Assembly: GCA_027028725.1 (NCBI GenBank)
Contig: JALVIB010000078.1
Location: 1 to 7,563, forward strand
Length of the DNA stretch: 7,563 nucleotides
Direction: 5' to 3'
From: Candidatus Altimarinota bacterium
GTDB lineage: Bacteria; Patescibacteriota; Gracilibacteria; UBA4473
Shown here: positions 5,210 to 7,563 of the stretch, one piece after another
Layout: each line of letters starts with the position of its first letter
Numbering within the stretch: the first letter of the stretch is position 1
Notes under the pieces: model-generated
What the model saw: only the letters and a program-made list of their open reading frames with translations
Database searches by the model: none
Told to the model about the DNA's origin: nothing
Made by a program: the position numbers and the translations under genes

Positions 5210-5356
5210 AATCCCGCGAAATTTTTGAATAATTCCTCTAGCTTCCCCCCGCAAGGCGGGGGGATTGAGGGGGATTTTTTAAAAAAATATTTCGAAGATC
5301 ACGCCATCGTGCGAGAAAAATTCGGGCGGGAAGTTTTAGGGGTTTGTTCTTTGTAA
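5210..5356 (+). pseudogene. Possible 3' remnant of an eroded gene
   Basis: Open for 48 codons to a TAA at 5354-5356 with no ATG. The first half is translated repeats (NPAKF, then FPPQGGGIEGDF from element E). The last 22 codons (5288-5353: YFEDHAIVREKFGREVLG...) look like genuine protein sequence of charged and hydrophobic residues. The parent family is not recognised. Chance cannot be excluded. Confidence 0.3.
5241..5277. repeat. Element E copy 2 (inverted; strong G/C hairpin)
   Basis: A 9-bp perfect stem TCCCCCCGC (5244-5252) / GCGGGGGGA (5256-5264) with loop AAG, then TTGAGGGGGATTTTTT. Read on the minus strand it resembles copy 1 (5136-5163): AATCCCCCTCAATCCCCC. The T6 run about 10 nt after the stem could give weak termination. 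Confidence 0.6.
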
Positions 5357-5370
5357 AATCCCGCGAAAAA

Positions 5371-5469
5371 ATGGATTATATTGTAGGCTCGAATTCGAAT
5401 TCGCACTTTCTATTTATTAGTGAAGAGATCTCTCCACTCGTCGTTCCTCCTCGGTCGAGAAGACAGTAA
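5371..5469 (+). pseudogene. Possible 5' remnant of an eroded gene (32 codons)
   Basis: The ATG at 5371 is preceded by TAA-AATCCCGCGAAAAA, the same arrangement that joins the desulfurase stop to the xthA start at 6622-6639. The ORF starts MDYIVGSNSNSHFLFIS, then runs into half of element B (5425-5464) and stops at 5467-5469. It could be the start of a gene cut off by the repeat. No family is recognised. Confidence 0.25.
5425..5464. repeat. Half copy of element B
   Basis: The reverse complement matches the outer half of element B in tsaD (1696-1735) at 38 of 40 positions. The second half is missing. It lies in the non-coding cluster upstream of the desulfurase-like gene. Confidence 0.75.
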
Positions 5470-5470
5470 G

Positions 5471-5512
5471 AAATTTGCCACCGCCTTGCGGGGCACAGCG
5501 CGGGATTTTTTT
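5471..5512. repeat. Element D copy 2 splitting a CGCG motif
   Basis: AAATTT (5471-5476) and CGCGGGATTTTTT (5499-5511) are separated by 22 bp of element D (GCCACCGCCTTGCGGGGCAC...). Deleting 5477-5498 restores an exact motif, AAATTTCGCGGGATTTTT. Confidence 0.7.
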
Positions 5513-5549
5513 ATAAACGAAAATATTCGTCCGTTACAACAAAATTTGC

Positions 5550-5555
5550 TAATAT
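5550..5555 (+). promoter_or_regulatory. Possible -10 box giving a leaderless desulfurase mRNA
   Basis: TAATAT ends 7 nt before the A of the ATG at 5563, so transcription would start at or near the start codon. The -35 region (TTCGTC, 18 nt upstream) is weak. No Shine-Dalgarno sequence is present, which is consistent with leaderless initiation. Confidence 0.35.
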
Positions 5556-5562
5556 CGCTCTG

Positions 5563-6624
5563 ATGAAACACGCCAATTTGTACTTTGACGCCGCTGCTTC
5601 CATGCCACTTCACCCCGAAGTTTGGGCGGAAATGGAAAAATTTCGCGGGATTTTTGGAAATAATAATTCCAAACATTATCAGGGATTTGAAGCGCAGAAA
5701 GTGATTACACAATCTTTGGAAAAAATCGCGGACATTTTAGGCGTCGCGCCAGAACAATTGCAAATAACTTACTCGGGAACAGATTCGAATCGCCGATTTT
5801 TATGGTCATGTGAACGACAATTTTCCCGCGAAAATATTTGGGCTTCATTTGTTGAACATTCTTCGGTCAAAGATGAAGTTTTGGAAACTAATTTTTTTTC
5901 ACCGCGCGATCCGCTGGAAATTTTGCGCGACAAAAATCCGCGCGTAGTGGCTTTGATGAAAGCAAATTCGGAAACCGGAGAGATTTTTAGTTCACGAAAA
6001 ATTCGCGAGTTTTTTCCCGAAACCATTATTTTAGAAGACTGGGCGCAGGCTTTTGGGAAAGGTTTGAAATTCGAAACAGACGGAGTGGATGCGATTTCTT
6101 TTGCCCCGCAAAAAATTTACGGACCGAAAATGGTCGGTTTACTATGGCTGAAAAACCCGCGAAATTTTCCGGAATTTTTCGGTGATCGGCATACCAAAAA
6201 TCCGTGGCTGGTGGCGGGAATGGCGAAAGCTTTTGAAATCGCGGCTCGCGAGGAGTCCGAAACAGTGGAAAAATTGGCGCGTTGGCAAAAACAAATTGAA
6301 GAATACATTATTCAAAATATTCCGCACCACAAAATCCACAGCGAAAATTTCGCGAGAATTCCAGGGACGACGAGTGTAGCGTTTCACGGCATTCGCGGAG
6401 CAGAGCTGATGGCGGTCTTGTCCAAAGAAGAACGGATTTGTGTTTCCACGGGATCGGCTTGTTCGAGCGATATTTTGACACCAACCGATACGATTAAATT
6501 TATGGAAAGCGATCCGGCGTGGCAGTTTCCGGTGCGGATTTCTTTGCACAAATTTTTGCAAGACGAGGATATTGAGTATTTCTGCGAGGCATTGGAGAAT
6601 TATGTGGAAGAGTTAAGAAATTAA
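5563..6624 (+). CDS. Cysteine desulfurase-like PLP enzyme (NifS/IscS family, divergent)
   Basis: Class V aminotransferase fold; family members remove sulfur from L-cysteine as an enzyme persulfide for Fe-S clusters or tRNA thiolation. Order of hallmarks in 353 aa: YFDAAASMPLHPEV (7-20), FGNNNSKHYQG (31-41), YSGTDSN (70-76), VEHSSV (97-102, His99), ANSETGEI (134-141), EDWAQAFGK (158-166, Asp159 for the PLP ring), SFAPQKIYGPK (179-189, Lys184 for the Schiff base), VSTGSACSS (294-302, Cys300 persulfide site) and VRISLHKF (324-331). Odd points: Gln183 replaces the usual His before the PLP lysine, and the usual GGGQE..RSGT segment is replaced by FFGDRHTKNPWLVAGMA. It is slightly shorter than the usual 380-400 aa. 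It is the first gene of a likely two-gene operon with xthA (12-nt gap). Substrate specificity is uncertain. Confidence 0.85.
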   Translation: MKHANLYFDAAASMPLHPEVWAEMEKFRGIFGNNNSKHYQGFEAQKVITQSLEKIADILGVAPEQLQITYSGTDSNRRFLWSCERQFSRENIWASFVEHSSVKDEVLETNFFSPRDPLEILRDKNPRVVALMKANSETGEIFSSRKIREFFPETIILEDWAQAFGKGLKFETDGVDAISFAPQKIYGPKMVGLLWLKNPRNFPEFFGDRHTKNPWLVAGMAKAFEIAAREESETVEKLARWQKQIEEYIIQNIPHHKIHSENFARIPGTTSVAFHGIRGAELMAVLSKEERICVSTGSACSSDILTPTDTIKFMESDPAWQFPVRISLHKFLQDEDIEYFCEALENYVEELRN

Positions 6625-6636
6625 ATCCCGCGAAAA

Positions 6637-7458
6637 ATGAAAATAATCTCATGGAATGTGAACGGAATTCGGGCGGTTGACCGCAAGGGAAATCTCGCGG
6701 AATTTTTGGAGAAATATGCACCGGATATCTTTCTCATCCAAGAAATAAAAGCCAAAGAAGACCAACTGGAAAAACTAAAATTCCGCGAAAAATACGCGGA
6801 GTACGAGCAGTTTTATCATCCTGCGGAGAAGCCGGGATATGCGGGGACAGCGATTTGGGTAAAAAAATCATTCCGTCATTCTGAACTTGTTTCAGAATCT
6901 CTGGAATTCCAGACGGGAATGAACGATTTTAAGGACGATGAAGGACGCGTTTCGCGAATTTCTTTCACCAAAGATGGCGAAGACTTTGAAATTTTCAGTG
7001 TTTATTTCCCTAATGGCGGAAAGTCGCCGGAAGCGTGGGCGGGGAAACTGGTTTTTTATGAAAAGTTTTTAAATTTCGCGAATTTTTTACGCGACCAAGG
7101 GAAAACCGTAATTTTCGCGGGGGATGTCAATTGTGCGCACGAAGAAATTGATTTGGCACGACCGGAATCAAACCGTAATTCGATTGGATTTTTACCGGAA
7201 GAACGAGACTGGCTTACGAAATGGATTGAAAACGGCTGGGTGGATATTTTCCGCGAAAAATTTCCGGAAAAAGTTATTTATTCGTGGTGGCATGTCATCA
7301 CACACGCGCGCGAACGCAATGTCGGCTGGCGGATTGACTACTTTTTTGTTGATGAAAAATTTCGCGAGAATTGCCAAAATATTGAATACTTGAACGATCA
7401 AATGGGATCTGATCATTGTCCTGTTTTGTTAGAAGTTTTTATTGGTCTCAATCGTTAG
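6637..7458 (+). CDS. xthA: Exodeoxyribonuclease III / AP endonuclease
   Basis: Repairs abasic sites and trims 3' ends in DNA (base-excision repair); Mg2+-dependent EEP-fold nuclease. All active-site blocks are present in 273 aa: SWNVNGIRA (5-13, Asn7), IQEIKA (34-39, Glu36), VYFPNG (122-127, Tyr123), GDVNCAHEEIDLA (162-174, Asp163/Asn165), GFLPEERDW (184-192), NVGWRIDYFFV (228-238) and GSDHCPV (257-263, Asp259/His260). Residues about 79-95 (FRHSELVSESLEFQTGM) are translated from a palindromic repeat and sit in a surface stretch between the GYAGTAIWVKK and EGRVSRI blocks; without them the length is about the family norm. The 12 nt separating it from the preceding stop are ATCCCGCGAAAA, a motif copy, with no Shine-Dalgarno sequence. 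A transposase gene begins 48 nt after the stop. Confidence 0.96.
   Translation: MKIISWNVNGIRAVDRKGNLAEFLEKYAPDIFLIQEIKAKEDQLEKLKFREKYAEYEQFYHPAEKPGYAGTAIWVKKSFRHSELVSESLEFQTGMNDFKDDEGRVSRISFTKDGEDFEIFSVYFPNGGKSPEAWAGKLVFYEKFLNFANFLRDQGKTVIFAGDVNCAHEEIDLARPESNRNSIGFLPEERDWLTKWIENGWVDIFREKFPEKVIYSWWHVITHARERNVGWRIDYFFVDEKFRENCQNIEYLNDQMGSDHCPVLLEVFIGLNR
6870..6920 (+). repeat. Palindromic element F (HSELVSES type), in frame inside xthA
   Basis: 51 bp (17 codons) with outer arms ATTCCGTC (6870-6877) and GACGGGAAT (6912-6920) and an inner hairpin ATTCTGAA / TTCAGAAT (6878-6885, 6891-6898). It is translated as F-R-H-S-E-L-V-S-E-S and following residues. The length is a multiple of three, so the frame is kept. 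HSELVSES-type repeats are known from many genomes. Confidence 0.8.
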
Positions 7459-7464
7459 TAAAAA

Positions 7465-7484
7465 CTACGCCTTTTCAAGGCGAG
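7465..7484 (+). mobile_element. Probable left-end hairpin of an IS200/IS605-type element
   Basis: CT-A-CGCCTT / TTC / AAGGCG-AG: a 6-bp stem (7468-7473, 7477-7482) extended by two pairs across a single bulged A (7467). Imperfect hairpins with a bulge upstream of tnpA are typical of Y1-transposase element ends. It lies 7 nt after the xthA stop. No T-run follows, which argues against a simple terminator. The element's exact boundary is not determined. Confidence 0.45.
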
Positions 7485-7506
7485 ACTTTGAGTGTATATT
7501 GGGAGT

Positions 7507-7563
7507 ATGAGTAGAGGGATACATACAGAGACAAAACTAACGGTACATATAGTGTTCGTAACA
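7507..7563 (+). CDS. Start of a probable IS200/IS605-type (Y1/REP-associated) transposase, cut by window end
   Basis: Nineteen codons, open to the window end: MSRGIHTETKLTVHIVFVT. The segment KLTVHIVFVT matches the opening beta-strand of Y1 HUH transposases (family pattern ...hHhVFVTKYR...), which cut and rejoin single-stranded DNA at hairpin ends. The catalytic HUH and Tyr would lie beyond the window. GGGAG lies directly upstream (7501-7505) but too close to the ATG for an ideal Shine-Dalgarno sequence; an in-frame GTG at 7492 is an alternative start. The upstream hairpin supports the call. The evidence is short, so confidence is moderate. Confidence 0.6.
   Translation, partial: MSRGIHTETKLTVHIVFVT

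Larger units (their letters stand above)
209..6634. repeat. Dispersed motif family AAATCCCGCGAAAWTTT (15 copies of the exact core)
   Basis: The span covers the first to last copy; the repeat is dispersed, not continuous. The exact octamer CCCGCGAA occurs on the plus strand at 209-216, 679-686, 917-924, 2766-2773, 5213-5220, 5360-5367, 5825-5832, 6156-6163 and 6627-6634. Its complement TTCGCGGG occurs at 505-512, 1448-1455, 2144-2151, 2963-2970, 3869-3876 and 5642-5649. Flanks are usually A-rich on the CGAA side and AAAT on the CCC side. Copies occur in coding DNA (NPAKF, FRGI, SREI, IPRK, PRNF peptides) and between genes. Looser variants (TCTCGCGAAA, TTTCGCGAGA) are also common. The counts are by eye and should be recomputed. 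Confidence 0.9.

Noticed and set aside
5390..5403. CGAATTCGAATTCG as a cloning linker or vector joint
   Set aside because: Sequence on both sides is of the same style and the same repeat families; a natural palindrome is the simpler explanation, though an assembly check is reasonable.
209..6634. Motif copies as a CRISPR array or tandem satellite
   Set aside because: Spacing is irregular, copies occur in both orientations and inside genes, and no spacer-repeat periodicity or cas gene is seen.

Overview
This 7.6-kb, AT-rich bacterial window carries conserved housekeeping genes with unusually dense short palindromic repeats. The style suggests an uncultivated Patescibacteria/CPR-type genome (Peregrinibacteria-like is a guess). 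Reasons: compact gene order, almost no Shine-Dalgarno sequences, and a sigma-region-4 protein fused to tandem winged helices. The standard genetic code fits; TGA is used as a stop (tsaD) and no gene is interrupted by in-frame TGA.

Layout: (1) 2-1028, plus strand: 3' part of pth (peptidyl-tRNA hydrolase), overlapping by 8 nt a two-domain PRC-barrel gene, then a hairpin terminator. (2) 1029-1329: repeat cluster and a 190-bp MITE-like element whose right arm supplies the stop codon of tsaD. (3) 1318-2651, minus strand: tRNA-Ser(GGA) with encoded CCA, followed 17 nt later by tsaD (t6A synthase subunit), which contains three repeat-derived insertions. (4) 2654-3915, minus strand: a 313-aa unrecognised ORF and a doubtful 69-aa ORF. 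(5) 3916-4039: divergent promoters. (6) 4040-5131, plus strand: sigma-region-4 plus four winged-helix (HARE-HTH-like) segments. (7) 5132-5562: a 430-bp repeat cluster with a terminator and possible remnants of two genes. (8) 5563-7458, plus strand: divergent cysteine-desulfurase-like gene, then xthA (exonuclease III/AP endonuclease), separated by exactly 12 nt that are a copy of the main repeat. (9) 7465-7563: hairpin and first 19 codons of a probable IS200/IS605-type Y1 transposase, cut by the window edge.

The most unusual signal is the repeat landscape. A motif, consensus AAATCCCGCGAAAWTTT, has 15 copies with the exact core CCCGCGAA (either strand), in coding and non-coding DNA. Other palindromic repeats sit beside this motif or split it at its CGCG centre (three cases). 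Several repeat families are read in frame inside conserved proteins: Pth and TsaD share the same element in the same reading phase, TsaD has two more, and XthA has one. This resembles in principle the protein-coding palindromic elements of Rickettsia (RPEs) combined with a HIP1- or DNA-uptake-like over-represented word. The Y1 transposase at the right edge is a possible, unproven, mobilising partner.
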